DNA of 64,000 nucleotides from G963923955 sp963923955. GTDB lineage: Bacteria; Pseudomonadota; Gammaproteobacteria; Eutrophobiales; Eutrophobiaceae. Positions 44,407-52,814 of the stretch are shown piece after piece. Within the stretch, counting starts at the first letter, position 1, and every line of letters begins with the position of its first letter. Below the pieces are notes generated by a model that worked only from the letters and a program-made list of their open reading frames with translations, ran no database searches and was not told the DNA's origin. A program made the position numbers and the translations under genes. Location of the stretch: positions 1,674,001-1,738,000 of the forward strand of contig OZ000552.1 of NCBI GenBank assembly GCA_963923955.1. Direction: 5' to 3'.

Positions 44407-44522
44407 CCTGGCCGGCTTGCCCGTTCGCCTGTCTTCGTCATTCCTGCGGAAGCAGGAATCCATAGGCATGAGCCTTGTCGGCCTGTCCGCGCCGCTTGCA
44501 AGCGTCCGCCGAATGTAACAAT
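44407..44522 (+). repeat. Direct repeat copy B, with a REP-like insert
   Basis: A second copy of the 43261-43320 repeat, split by about 47 bp that contains the palindrome ATTCCTGCGGAAGCAGGAAT (44440-44459). The copy ends in TAACAAT just upstream of the methyltransferase-HNH gene. Confidence 0.6.
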
Positions 44523-44551
44523 ATTGCAGCTTCACACCGAAGAAAATAGCA

Positions 44552-46057
44552 ATGACAAACTGGCAAAACCGCACCCTGTTTCATGGCGATAATCTGGGTT
44601 TCCTGCGGGCTATGAATTCCGAATCCGTCGACTTGATCGCCACGGATCCGCCGTTCAACAAGGGCCGGGATTTTCATGCCACGCCGGACAGCCTCGCCGC
44701 CGGCGCCAAGTTTCAAGACCGCTGGTCCTGGGAGCGCGATGTGCATCCGGACTGGGTCGATCAGATCACGGATGATCACCCTAAGCTGATGGAGGCGATC
44801 GAGGGTGCGCGCTATGCCCATTCGGACGGCATGGGCGCCTTCATGTGCTTTATGGCGGTGCGGTTGTTGGAAATGCGCCGGGTGCTCAAACCAACGGGTT
44901 CGATCTATCTGCATTGCGATCCGACGGCCAGCCATTATCTGAAGGCGGTCATGGACGCAATCTTCGGGTGGCAGAATTTTCAAAATGAGATTGTGTGGTG
45001 CTATGCAAAGTGGACTAATATCTCAAATCAATTTCAGAAAAACCATGACACCTTGCTTTTCTATACGGTCGGGAAGAAACATACCTTCAATCAGCAATTT
45101 ATTTTGACCAGCGATAAGGCGGCTAAACTGAAGATCGGCTACCAGGTCAATAAGCCCGGCGGCGTCAAACAACTCATTGTCTATGACCGGAAAAAGGCGA
45201 AGCGGGTTATCGAGGAAGGCGACTATGAAAAGCTGATCTACAAGACTGAGGATAACGAGGGAACTGCCCTTAATTCTGTTTGGAACGACATAAACATCCT
45301 CAACTCCCAAGCCAGAGAACGCGTCGGCTACCCCACCCAAAAACCCCTCGCCTTATACGAGCGCATCATCAAGGCCAGTTCCAACGAGGGCGATATTGTC
45401 CTTGATCCCTTTTGCGGCTGTGCCACCACGCTGGTCGCCGCCGAGCGCTTGAAGCGGCAATGGGTCGGCATGGACATTTGGGACAATGCCAAAACCGTTG
45501 TCATGGAACGCCTGGCCCGTGAGGGTCTTAATGGTGAGGGCAAGGCCAAGACCGGCCTGTTTGATGAATATGTTTATTTCATCACGCAGCCGCCAGAGCG
45601 CACCGATGACGGCGAGACTGCATCGTCGTTTCTGCCGGTGAAGGAGCAGCGCCGGCGGCCTCTAGAGCCGTGGCAGCAGCTATCACGGGCTGAAATATTC
45701 AAAGAGTTGTCCGAAGCCCAGAGCCTTGACCAGAGCCTTGGTGATAGCAAGGTGCTTTGCGCCGGATGCGGACGTGCGCTGGAGCCGCCGTTCATGGAAC
45801 TGGATCACATCACCCCGCGCGCCGACCGCGGCGCGAATGACATCTCTAACCGCATCCTGCTATGCCGTCCCTGCAACGGACGCAAAAGCGCCAGGCTGAC
45901 CATGAAGGGGCTAATCCAGGAAAACAAAAGGGCGGGTTGGATGATGGACGAGAGTCTGGCGTACAAGGCACGCGATCTGGCCACAAAGCGTTACGAAGAT
46001 GTCCGACACAATCGCCCATGGCCGCCCTCTACTTTTGAATTGGAATTTGGCGATTGA
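44552..46057 (+). CDS. DNA methyltransferase fused to HNH endonuclease domain
   Basis: 501 aa. The N-terminal beta-class amino-methyltransferase has motif IV TDPPFNKG (DPPF at 32-35) and motif I DPFCGCATT (285-293), with a variable region between them near 150-250 that is more AT-rich and likely forms target recognition. The C-terminal domain (about 395-455) is an HNH nuclease with C403/C406 and C438/C441 zinc cysteines, DH at 418-419 and an NR/N pair (SNRILLC, CNGRKS). Such a fusion could be a single-polypeptide restriction-modification enzyme or a modification-guided nuclease. Its ATG is preceded by GAAGAAA. Confidence 0.85.
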   Translation: MTNWQNRTLFHGDNLGFLRAMNSESVDLIATDPPFNKGRDFHATPDSLAAGAKFQDRWSWERDVHPDWVDQITDDHPKLMEAIEGARYAHSDGMGAFMCFMAVRLLEMRRVLKPTGSIYLHCDPTASHYLKAVMDAIFGWQNFQNEIVWCYAKWTNISNQFQKNHDTLLFYTVGKKHTFNQQFILTSDKAAKLKIGYQVNKPGGVKQLIVYDRKKAKRVIEEGDYEKLIYKTEDNEGTALNSVWNDINILNSQARERVGYPTQKPLALYERIIKASSNEGDIVLDPFCGCATTLVAAERLKRQWVGMDIWDNAKTVVMERLAREGLNGEGKAKTGLFDEYVYFITQPPERTDDGETASSFLPVKEQRRRPLEPWQQLSRAEIFKELSEAQSLDQSLGDSKVLCAGCGRALEPPFMELDHITPRADRGANDISNRILLCRPCNGRKSARLTMKGLIQENKRAGWMMDESLAYKARDLATKRYEDVRHNRPWPPSTFELEFGD

Positions 46058-46260
46058 GGATTTTTTATTGCACGCTCTCCGGCCTGCGCCGTAAGAACAA
46101 GAAACTCGGCTACATGGCCGGCGCCGGCTGACGAAGGCCGGTGGGCGGCAAGACGCAGCAACACCACGAGACGAAGAATACTTTATCGGCGCGGCCGTTC
46201 CTCCTTTGCAGTGAACGGGCGCTTCATACCATGCCCGGCGTATGAAAACAAAAACTCACT
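46058..46260. other. Intergenic gap, no gene seen
   Basis: About 200 bp between the convergent methyltransferase-HNH gene and the nitroreductase gene. No convincing ORF, RNA or repeat. Confidence 0.6.
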
Positions 46261-46980
46261 TCATGGCCTCTCCAGATTCCATTGCACCACCTCCCGCAGC
46301 GCCTTGCGTTGCAGCCGCGGCACCTTCGCATCCGCCGCCGGATAGCCCACCGGCAACAGCAGCACTGCGGCCTCGTTGGCCGGGCGCTGCAGGACTTCAC
46401 TCAAAAACCGCATCGGGTTGGGCGTGTGCGTTAAGGTGGTTAGGCCCATGTGGTGGATGGCGGCGATGAACAGCCCGGCGCTGATGCCGACACTCTCCTC
46501 GACATAGTAGTTTTTGATCTTCCGTCCGTCGCTATCCAGGCGATAACGCTCCTTGAACAGCACCACGACCCAGGGCGCTTCGGTGATGTGTTCCTTGACC
46601 CAGTCGGTGCCGAGCTTGGCCAGCGCCTGCCGCCACTCATCGCTCATGCGCTCGGTGTAGGTGCGGTATTCCTCTTCTTCCGCCGCCGCGCGCAGTTGTT
46701 TTTTGATGGCCGGATCGTCAATGGCGACATAGGTCCAAGGCTGCTGGTGCGCGCCGGACGGGGCGGTGTTGGCCGTTTGAATGGCATACTCCAGCAACTT
46801 CTTCGGCACCGGCTCGGTGGAGAAATGCCGGGTGGTGCGGCGGCGGTTGCACTCCTCATACCAGCGCCGGGCGCGCACCAACATCTCGGTCTCCGGGTAG
46901 CGGGTGAAGCGCAGAGGTTCATACTCCGGCTCGGGTAGATCAGGGAACATGCGTTGGTATGCAGTTGCTTTGTTCATCAT
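46261..46980 (-). CDS. Nitroreductase-fold flavoprotein, iodotyrosine deiodinase-like
   Basis: 239 aa FMN enzyme. The sequence follows iodotyrosine deiodinase (IYD) closely: TAPSGAHQQPWTYVAI, AGLFIAAIHHMGLTTLTHTPNP, and LLLPVGYPAADAKVPRLQRKAL. The three substrate-clamping residues of human IYD (E157, Y161, K182) align with E, Y and K in EEEEYRTYTERMSDEW...DWVKEH. By family knowledge it would reductively dehalogenate halotyrosines; a general nitroreductase is the alternative. The start at 46980 (MMNKAT) has GAGGCGAG just upstream. Confidence 0.82.
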   Translation of the reverse strand: MMNKATAYQRMFPDLPEPEYEPLRFTRYPETEMLVRARRWYEECNRRRTTRHFSTEPVPKKLLEYAIQTANTAPSGAHQQPWTYVAIDDPAIKKQLRAAAEEEEYRTYTERMSDEWRQALAKLGTDWVKEHITEAPWVVVLFKERYRLDSDGRKIKNYYVEESVGISAGLFIAAIHHMGLTTLTHTPNPMRFLSEVLQRPANEAAVLLLPVGYPAADAKVPRLQRKALREVVQWNLERP

Positions 46981-47066
46981 TCTCGCCTCTGGTGTAAAAC
47001 CCAATATGGTAGCATAGGCGGCGTGTTATCCTTAGAAAAACGGCCAGGCGCTCAACAAGAAAATCC

Positions 47067-47936
47067 ATGACGAAGCTCATCGATGGCAAAAAATTCGCGC
47101 AAGCCATGCGCGCTGACATCGCCGCGCAAGTCCGTGCCCTGGTGGCCGCCGGGCATCCGTTGCCGGGCTTGGCGGTGGTGCTGGTGGGCGATGATCCGGC
47201 CAGCGAGGTCTATGTGCGCAACAAGCTGAAACAGGCCGGGGAGGCCGGCATGCATTCAGAAGAACACCGGCTGCCGGCGGCGACCACCGAAGAAACCTTG
47301 CTCACGCTGCTGGGGCGCTTGAATGAGGATGCGAGGGTTCACGGCATCCTGGTGCAGTTGCCCTTGCCCGCGCAGATCGGGGAAAAAGCCGTCATCAACG
47401 CCATCCATACGGACAAGGACGTGGACGGCTTTCATGTCGTCAACACCGGCCTGCTTGCCATCGGCGAGCGGCGTCTGGTGCCGTGTACGCCGCTGGGTTG
47501 TCTGCTCATGTTGAAGCAAGAGTTGGGCGACTTGAGCGGACTCGCTGCCCTTGTGGTTGGCCGCTCCAACATCGTCGGCAAGCCGATGGCGAACCTGCTG
47601 CTCCAAGAGCACTGCACCGTGACCATCGCCCATTCCCGCACCCGCGAGCTGCCCGAATTGTGCCGCCGCGCGGATATACTGGTGGCCGCAGTCGGGCGCC
47701 CGCGTTTCATTCAAGGCGGCTGGATCAAGCCCGGCGCCACCGTGATTGACGTTGGCATCAACCGCATCGCGGACGGCGACAAAGGCCGCCTCGTGGGCGA
47801 TGTCGATTTTGCCCCGGCGAGCGAGGTGGCCGCCGCCATCACCCCGGTGCCCGGCGGCGTCGGCCCGGTGACCATCGCCTGCCTGCTGGCCAACACCCTG
47901 ACCGCCGCCCGCTTGCAACTGGGGCTGGGTGAGTAG
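47067..47936 (+). CDS. folD: Methylenetetrahydrofolate dehydrogenase / cyclohydrolase
   Basis: Bifunctional one-carbon enzyme, 289 aa, using NADP. YVRNKLKQAGEAGMHSEEHRLP with the catalytic Lys, PLPAQIGEKAVINAIHTDKDVDGFH, the NADP motif VVGRSNIVGKPMANLLL and PGGVGPVT are all present. Possibly linked metabolically to the formate dehydrogenase locus through formate/C1 metabolism, but that is inference. Confidence 0.96.
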   Translation: MTKLIDGKKFAQAMRADIAAQVRALVAAGHPLPGLAVVLVGDDPASEVYVRNKLKQAGEAGMHSEEHRLPAATTEETLLTLLGRLNEDARVHGILVQLPLPAQIGEKAVINAIHTDKDVDGFHVVNTGLLAIGERRLVPCTPLGCLLMLKQELGDLSGLAALVVGRSNIVGKPMANLLLQEHCTVTIAHSRTRELPELCRRADILVAAVGRPRFIQGGWIKPGATVIDVGINRIADGDKGRLVGDVDFAPASEVAAAITPVPGGVGPVTIACLLANTLTAARLQLGLGE

Positions 47937-48455
47937 GATCGGGTCTGCTGATCTTTTGAAGGAGAGGGAAAGATAAGGCCAGCTCGGCGGGGAGGTTTTT
48001 CCCTAAACCCTCCCCTTCGTCATTCCTGCGAAAGCATGTCCCCGTGAAAATGAGGGCAGGAATCTAGGAGGTTTCGCTGGGCTTTTTGTGGATTCCCGGT
48101 CAAGCCAGGAATGATTCCGCACTGGATTCCGGCGATAAGGGGGACGATGGAGGCGACATGGATAGCCCCGGAATAAGGTGTCGCTGGGAGCGACTTGTTT
48201 CTATAACTGGATGCCGCGTCAGGCACGGCATGACGAGTAATTATAAACTTCTCAGGCCGCCTCCGTCATTTTTGTACAGGATGTACTTATGCTGCGGAGC
48301 ACAGGGACGTGCGGGAGCAGTCCTGCGAAAGCATGTCCCCGTGCAAACGGGGGCATGAATCCAAAAGGTTTCGTTGGGCTTTCTGCGGATTCCTTGTCAG
48401 GCCAGAGCCTGCCCCGTGCTTGACGCGGGGAATGACGTCCGCTTTCCGCTACCCG
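47937..48455. repeat. Non-coding repeat cluster (REP-like)
   Basis: About 520 bp without genes. Two imperfect direct repeats of roughly 90-110 bp (48017-48112 and 48319-48436) share TCCTGCGAAAGCATGTCCCC and later AGGTTTCG.TGGGCTTT.TG.GGATTCC. A further element at 48176-48236 (GAGCGACTTGTTTCT, then a GCCG.GTCAGGCACGGCATGACG tail) recurs at 49779-49823. Such CGTCATTCC...GGAAT palindromes are typical dispersed intergenic repeats. They are non-coding in all frames I checked. Confidence 0.6.
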
Positions 48456-49553
48456 CTACCCACCACCCGCCGCCTTGCGTTGCCAGTAAGTACGCAGCCG
48501 CCGGGCCACCGCCTGCATCACCCGGCGCGGGTCTCTGGATCTTACCATCAACCTTCGTAGCTGCTCCTTGTAGCGCAGCATACGTAGCGGCAGCGACATG
48601 CCCGGCACCTCAGCAATGCCACGGGCGATGAGTGCCAACTGCTTCTGGTTGAAGCTATAAACGCCGCGGTCCGGCACATTGGCCGCGCCCTTCGGGAGGT
48701 TGAAATCGGTGGAAAGCTGCTGTGCCGGGCTAACGAGTTCGTTGATCTCGGCCACGGTAGCGGCGAATTTCTCCTTGAACCTGGCCAGCAGTTCGGCGCT
48801 CAGGTACGGCTGCTCGGCCGCGATCTCCGCTGCCTGCGGCAATACTGGCCGTGTGATATACCAGGAGATATTGCGTAGATGTGCGCCGGTGGCGAGGTTG
48901 ATCTGTCGCAGCAACTCGGCCTCGGCGCAAGTTAGGCTGCGGTTGACGGGCGCATCCATAAATTCTGCTCTGGCCAGAAATTCTTGTGCCTGCTTGCCCA
49001 GAATCGAGTCGCTGAAATCCGCCAGCAGGCCCTCTGATCGGTATTTGCGGATGGTCGTATCCACGCCTAGCGCGCGCAGGGTCTTGATGCAACCCAGCAC
49101 TATATTGGGGACGTTGTAGATGGACAGAAACTCCTCCAGCGTGCCGCCAAAGCCGCTTTTTATTGATTGAAAATACTGGGAGCGGAAATGCGGGATGGGG
49201 TCGCGGAGGTAGAGCATGACCCGCAGGGTATAGCGCGCCGGAAGACGGGAGAGAAGGCGCACCAAGGGCTGCGGTGCCGTGGCAACCTGGCCCAGCAGGT
49301 GTTCCTGGGAGAACAGCAGGCTGGCATCCCCGCCCCGCCGGCAGTGCTTCAGAATGATCGCATCCCAATCACCGAGATAGCCGCCAGTGGCGATCAGATT
49401 ACCATAGTGGACAAGCAAGCCCGTCTGATTCATTCGTGGCCGGGGATAGTTGATGCCGAACGCGGCCAGCAGGGCGGTATTCTCAAACAGAAAGTGCTGG
49501 ATGGCAGAAGAACCGGCCTTGCCCTGGCCCATGTGTAAAAAAATATCCGGCAT
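48456..49553 (-). CDS. Sulfotransferase-like protein
   Basis: 365 aa from the ATG at 49553 (MPDIFLHMGQGKAGSSAIQHFLFEN). The N-terminal K.GSS.IQ-type loop resembles the 5'-phosphosulfate-binding loop of PAPS sulfotransferases, and LRDPIPHFRSQYFQ fits the 3'-phosphate-binding R/S motif. The C-terminus is basic. Substrate unknown; a surface glycan or lipid is plausible. A 13-bp poly-G (minus strand) lies 41-53 bp upstream of the ATG and could make expression variable. The open frame runs upstream through that tract to 49739, so a longer fusion protein cannot be excluded. Confidence 0.65.
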   Translation of the reverse strand: MPDIFLHMGQGKAGSSAIQHFLFENTALLAAFGINYPRPRMNQTGLLVHYGNLIATGGYLGDWDAIILKHCRRGGDASLLFSQEHLLGQVATAPQPLVRLLSRLPARYTLRVMLYLRDPIPHFRSQYFQSIKSGFGGTLEEFLSIYNVPNIVLGCIKTLRALGVDTTIRKYRSEGLLADFSDSILGKQAQEFLARAEFMDAPVNRSLTCAEAELLRQINLATGAHLRNISWYITRPVLPQAAEIAAEQPYLSAELLARFKEKFAATVAEINELVSPAQQLSTDFNLPKGAANVPDRGVYSFNQKQLALIARGIAEVPGMSLPLRMLRYKEQLRRLMVRSRDPRRVMQAVARRLRTYWQRKAAGGG

Positions 49554-49593
49554 GAGGGCGTTCTTAAAAAAAGAGAAAGTCTGGCGGACTCTA

Positions 49594-49606
49594 CCCCCCC
49601 CCCCCC
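49594..49606 (-). repeat. Poly-G(13) tract upstream of sulfotransferase-like gene
   Basis: Thirteen consecutive C on the plus strand (G on the coding strand), located between an open upstream frame and the ATG at 49553. Homopolymers this long are slippage-prone. Confidence 0.85.
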
Positions 49607-49735
49607 GCGAGTCAAGGGGCGGGGCAAACAGGGCGGCGATGCCGTTGCTAGTCACGGCGCGAGGTTGGGATGGGGTTTGGGGAGGTGGGGAAGCAGGCCA
49701 GCGGGAAGTGGGCGGCGGATTTTCTTCTCTTTTCG

Positions 49736-49823
49736 TCATTCCCGCGCCAGCGGGAATTCAGAGGGGCGTTGCCAGAGCGACTTGTTTCTCTCACTGGATG
49801 CCGTGTCAGGCACGGCATGACGC
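49736..49823 (+). repeat. REP-like dispersed repeat
   Basis: Contains CGTCATTCCCGCGCCAGCGG(GAATT) palindrome and the GAGCGACTTGTTTCT...GTCAGGCACGGCATGACG element also present at 48190-48236. Confidence 0.6.
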
Positions 49824-49947
49824 AAGCGATGAGAAGTGATAATGCTGGTGCTTGAAACAAGCGAGGGCCTGGCAGGCGCTGCGTAGGGCGAGGTTTTAAT
49901 GCTATGCTGGCAATGACGCCATGCTAAAACTATCTGGAGCAGACTCA

Positions 49948-50661
49948 ATGCAAAAGGCAGCGCTGATTACCGGCAACAGTAGCGGACTGGGCCATGCCCT
50001 GACGGATGCGTATCTTAAGCATGGCTGGCGGGTCTATGGCCTGAGCCGTCGCGGCTGTCAGGGGCTCAAGGGCGCCCTGCATGATATTCAATGTGGGCTG
50101 GACAACCATGCGCACATCAAGCCGGCCTTGGAGAAGCTCTTGGGCGAGCTCAGGCACCTGGATCTGGTGGTGCTAAACGCCGGTGTTTTAGGCGAGATCC
50201 GTGATATTCAGACCACGCCCTTAGACGCCATCCAGCAGCTCATGGACATCAACGTCTGGGCGAATAAGCTCATCCTGGACTGGCTGCTCCATCGCCCTAT
50301 CTCCGTTGGGCAGGTCATCGCCATCTCCTCAGGTGCCGCGGTCAATGGCAGCCGCGGCTGGGCCGGTTATGCCCTGTCAAAGGCGACTTTTATGATGCTG
50401 ACCCGGCTTTATGCCGTTGAATGCCCGAATACCCACTTTATCTCCCTTGCGCCTGGGTTGATCGACACCGCCATGCAGGATTATCTATGCGATGAAGGGC
50501 GGCTCTCTGCGGGGGAGTTTCCCTCATTGGCAAGATTGCGTCAGGCGCGCGGCACGAAAGACATGCCCACCGCAGAACAGGCGGCCAGCAATATCATCCA
50601 GCTCCTCCCAAGGCTGCGCCAATATGAGAGCGGCGCCTTTGTTGACATACGCAATCTATAG
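49948..50661 (+). CDS. Short-chain dehydrogenase/reductase
   Basis: 237 aa from ATG 49948 (MQKAALITGNSSGLGHAL), preceded by GGAGC. Classical SDR features: TGNSSGLG nucleotide-binding loop, NAG (LNAGVLG), active-site Ser (ISSGAAVNG) and YALSK. The substrate is unknown; similarity to sepiapterin or benzil reductase-type SDRs is only general. The in-frame ATG at 49921 is the alternative. Confidence 0.85.
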   Translation: MQKAALITGNSSGLGHALTDAYLKHGWRVYGLSRRGCQGLKGALHDIQCGLDNHAHIKPALEKLLGELRHLDLVVLNAGVLGEIRDIQTTPLDAIQQLMDINVWANKLILDWLLHRPISVGQVIAISSGAAVNGSRGWAGYALSKATFMMLTRLYAVECPNTHFISLAPGLIDTAMQDYLCDEGRLSAGEFPSLARLRQARGTKDMPTAEQAASNIIQLLPRLRQYESGAFVDIRNL

Positions 50662-50788
50662 GGCGCGTGTCCGCTTTCCTGGCACCGCAAAATGTCGCTT
50701 TCTCAAAAGCTCGCATTTTTCCGCCGCATCAAGTACACTGGCGCTTACATTTTGCAGAGCTGGTCACTCACTAGCGAGGAGAGCTACA

Positions 50789-51064
50789 TTGAAGAAGATG
50801 TTTGTCGGCGGCCTGCCGACTGATGCCTCAGAGGACTCAATCAGAGAATTATTCTCGGAGTTTGGCACCGTGCGTTCCATCCGCCTTCCTGTTGATGTCT
50901 TTACCCGCAAGTGCCGCGGCTTTGGTTTTGTCGAGATGGAGGGCCATGAGGCACGGGCGGCGATTGCCGGCTTAAACGGCAAGAGCATGGATGGCGGCAA
51001 GCTGTTACGGGTGAACTTCGAAGAGCCGCGTGGCAATAAACGCGGCGGCAGGAGACGCCGCTAG
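50789..51064 (+). CDS. RNA-binding RRM protein
   Basis: 91 aa with one RRM: RNP2 MFVGGLP at the N-terminus and RNP1 CRGFGFVEM in the middle, followed by an RG-rich basic tail (RGNKRGGRRRR). Such small RRM proteins in proteobacteria are often cold- or stress-induced. GAGGAG (50776-50781) is 7 nt from a TTG at 50789 and 16 nt from the ATG at 50798, so TTG is the likelier start. Confidence 0.88.
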   Translation: MKKMFVGGLPTDASEDSIRELFSEFGTVRSIRLPVDVFTRKCRGFGFVEMEGHEARAAIAGLNGKSMDGGKLLRVNFEEPRGNKRGGRRRR

Positions 51065-51078
51065 GTATCCGCTCAGGT

Positions 51079-51711
51079 CTATCGGACCAGCAGTTGATAG
51101 GCGACTTCAAGCACCGTTTTGTCTCTCAGTTGCGCCTCGATCTCGCCGAGCACCTTAATCTCACACCAGCCCTGATATAGCCGTCTTACTTCCGCCTCCG
51201 GCACGGCAAAGGGCGGCGGGCTGATTTCGTTGCTATCAAAATCAGCAATGACCAACAGAACCTGTACACCAGGGCCTGTCAGCGCCCTTATCTTCTTCAC
51301 ATAATCAAGCCGCATCATCTCCGGCAGGGCGACCAGGGCGGCCCGATCAAAAACAGCATGAACCTCGCCCACCAAATCTCTAGTCAATGCGAAGAAATCG
51401 CCGCAGAGCAATTCAATATTGCCCGCACAATAACGCTTGTAGGCCATCTGCTCACTCTGTTTGGCTGATAGATCATTTTCAGCAAAGAAGGCCCGGGCGG
51501 CGATCGGACTTAACTCAACCCCCAGCACTCGATGCCCACAGCGTTCCAGCCAAAGCAGATCGCTCGATTTCCCACACAGCGGCACCAGCACCCGGCTATG
51601 CCGGGCCGGGGCGAGTTGAGGCCAATATTTTTTTAATAACGGATGGGTCGCCGCCTGATGAAAGCCCAGGTCCTTTGTCCGCCACTTCTCATGCCAGAAT
51701 TCATTTTGCAT
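51079..51711 (-). CDS. tpm: Thiopurine S-methyltransferase
   Basis: 210 aa SAM-dependent methyltransferase. FWHEKWRTKDLGFHQAATHPLL, VLVPLCGKSSDLLWLERCGHRVLGVELS and AALVALPEMM match the bacterial Tpm family, known for methylating thiopurines and selenium/tellurium compounds. Convergent with the RRM gene, 14 bp apart. Confidence 0.92.
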   Translation of the reverse strand: MQNEFWHEKWRTKDLGFHQAATHPLLKKYWPQLAPARHSRVLVPLCGKSSDLLWLERCGHRVLGVELSPIAARAFFAENDLSAKQSEQMAYKRYCAGNIELLCGDFFALTRDLVGEVHAVFDRAALVALPEMMRLDYVKKIRALTGPGVQVLLVIADFDSNEISPPPFAVPEAEVRRLYQGWCEIKVLGEIEAQLRDKTVLEVAYQLLVR

Positions 51712-51715
51712 GGAT

Positions 51716-51979
51716 TCATCCTGCTCTGTAACTGGAAATCAAAAGCTCTTTGTCGCCTTTGCTCATCTTCCTGAGCGCATACTCACGCCTTGTCGCCGCC
51801 GAGCGTGTTGATGCGCTCTCATGATATACCAGTTGAGCCGGCCGCCGGCCACGCGTATAGGCCGCCCCCAGCCGGTTGCTGTGGTTATGTTCATCCAGCC
51901 GCCTGGCGAGATCGAGCGTGATGCCGGTATAGAGGCTATGATCGGCGCAGCGCAGGATATACACATACCAACAAGACAT
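51716..51979 (-). CDS. GIY-YIG nuclease superfamily protein (UPF0213-like)
   Basis: 87 aa from ATG 51979. The GIY-YIG core WYVYILRCADHSLYTGITLDLARRLDEHN and the conserved R are present, then GAAYTRGRRPAQLVYHE. Such small single-domain proteins are of unclear function, possibly DNA repair. Upstream of tpm on the same strand (4 bp gap), so likely cotranscribed. Confidence 0.88.
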   Translation of the reverse strand: MSCWYVYILRCADHSLYTGITLDLARRLDEHNHSNRLGAAYTRGRRPAQLVYHESASTRSAATRREYALRKMSKGDKELLISSYRAG

Positions 51980-52087
51980 AGGCCATTGTGTGTGCAATCA
52001 GCAAAGATGCCAAGCATTCCTATTCAATAAACCTCTCGCCCTTGTCGATGCCTTGATAATCCTTCATTCTCTAGAGGCCATCGTCTC

Positions 52088-52133
52088 ATCAGTAAATCGT
52101 CATATCAAGTCACGCCAACCTGGATTTACTGAT
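52088..52133. repeat. 11-bp perfect inverted repeat
   Basis: ATCAGTAAATC (52088-52098) and GATTTACTGAT (52123-52133), 24-nt loop, in the 190-bp gap between the GIY-YIG gene and the transferase genes. Might be a terminator or a protein site; no T-run, so uncertain. Confidence 0.5.
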
Positions 52134-52169
52134 TTAATTAGTTTCAGCTTCCTGGCGCTCTGCCAATTT

Positions 52170-52814
52170 TTAATTGCTGTTTTTCAAACGAGAGGGATAG
52201 AGCTGATAGTATCTCTCTAAATCCTCCGGACGATCCAGGTCCCAATGCTCTGCTAATTCATGCGTTTTCAAACCCAATTTCCTTATGCGCTCGCGCGTCT
52301 TTGACATGACATCCGCCTGCTCCCAGCCTATTCCTTCAAAGATCGCCTTGTTAGCATGGTGCATCCCGATGAGGTAATAACCGCCATCCTCTGCCGGCCC
52401 GATCACAAGTTCATAGCCGCTGATGAGTTTTTTACAGGCCAGGTTCAGGTCATCAATACTCAAGGCCGGGCAATCACAGCCTATCACCAGGGCGGCGTCA
52501 TAGCCTTGCAGGGTTTCTGCCAGAGCGCCGTGCATACGCTCGCCCAGATCGTTCCCGCTTTGCAGGTGCAGGGTGAGATCAAAATCACTCGCCTGGGTTT
52601 GCAGGAAGGGATCGGTGATGGCAGGTGTGCAATATAATCTAATGTCTCCAACATCGGATGCGCTCGCCGTGACCAGGGTCTGGACAACTAGGCTGCGGTA
52701 CAGGCTCGCCGCCCCCGCCGCCCCCAAGCCGGGGATCAAACGAGTCTTGACGCGGCCGGGGATGGGTGCCCGGCAAAATACAATGAGCGCACAGCGCTTG
52801 TCAGTCATAGTCAT
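52170..52814 (-). CDS. TIGR04282/DUF2064-family GT-A-like nucleotidyl/glycosyl transferase
   Basis: 214 aa from ATG 52814. The N-terminal VFCRAPIPGRVKTRLIPGLG and internal VIGCDCPAL motifs define the family often called rSAM/selenodomain-associated or arsenosugar-associated transferase 1. It probably acts with the overlapping TIGR04283 gene. ATGs at 52814 and 52808 overlap the upstream stop (52801-52803); the TTG at 52820 is another option. Substrate unknown. Confidence 0.85.
   Translation of the reverse strand: MTMTDKRCALIVFCRAPIPGRVKTRLIPGLGAAGAASLYRSLVVQTLVTASASDVGDIRLYCTPAITDPFLQTQASDFDLTLHLQSGNDLGERMHGALAETLQGYDAALVIGCDCPALSIDDLNLACKKLISGYELVIGPAEDGGYYLIGMHHANKAIFEGIGWEQADVMSKTRERIRKLGLKTHELAEHWDLDRPEDLERYYQLYPSRLKNSN

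Noticed and set aside
47937..48455. CRISPR-like array
   Set aside because: Repeats are long, imperfect and not evenly spaced; no cas genes nearby.
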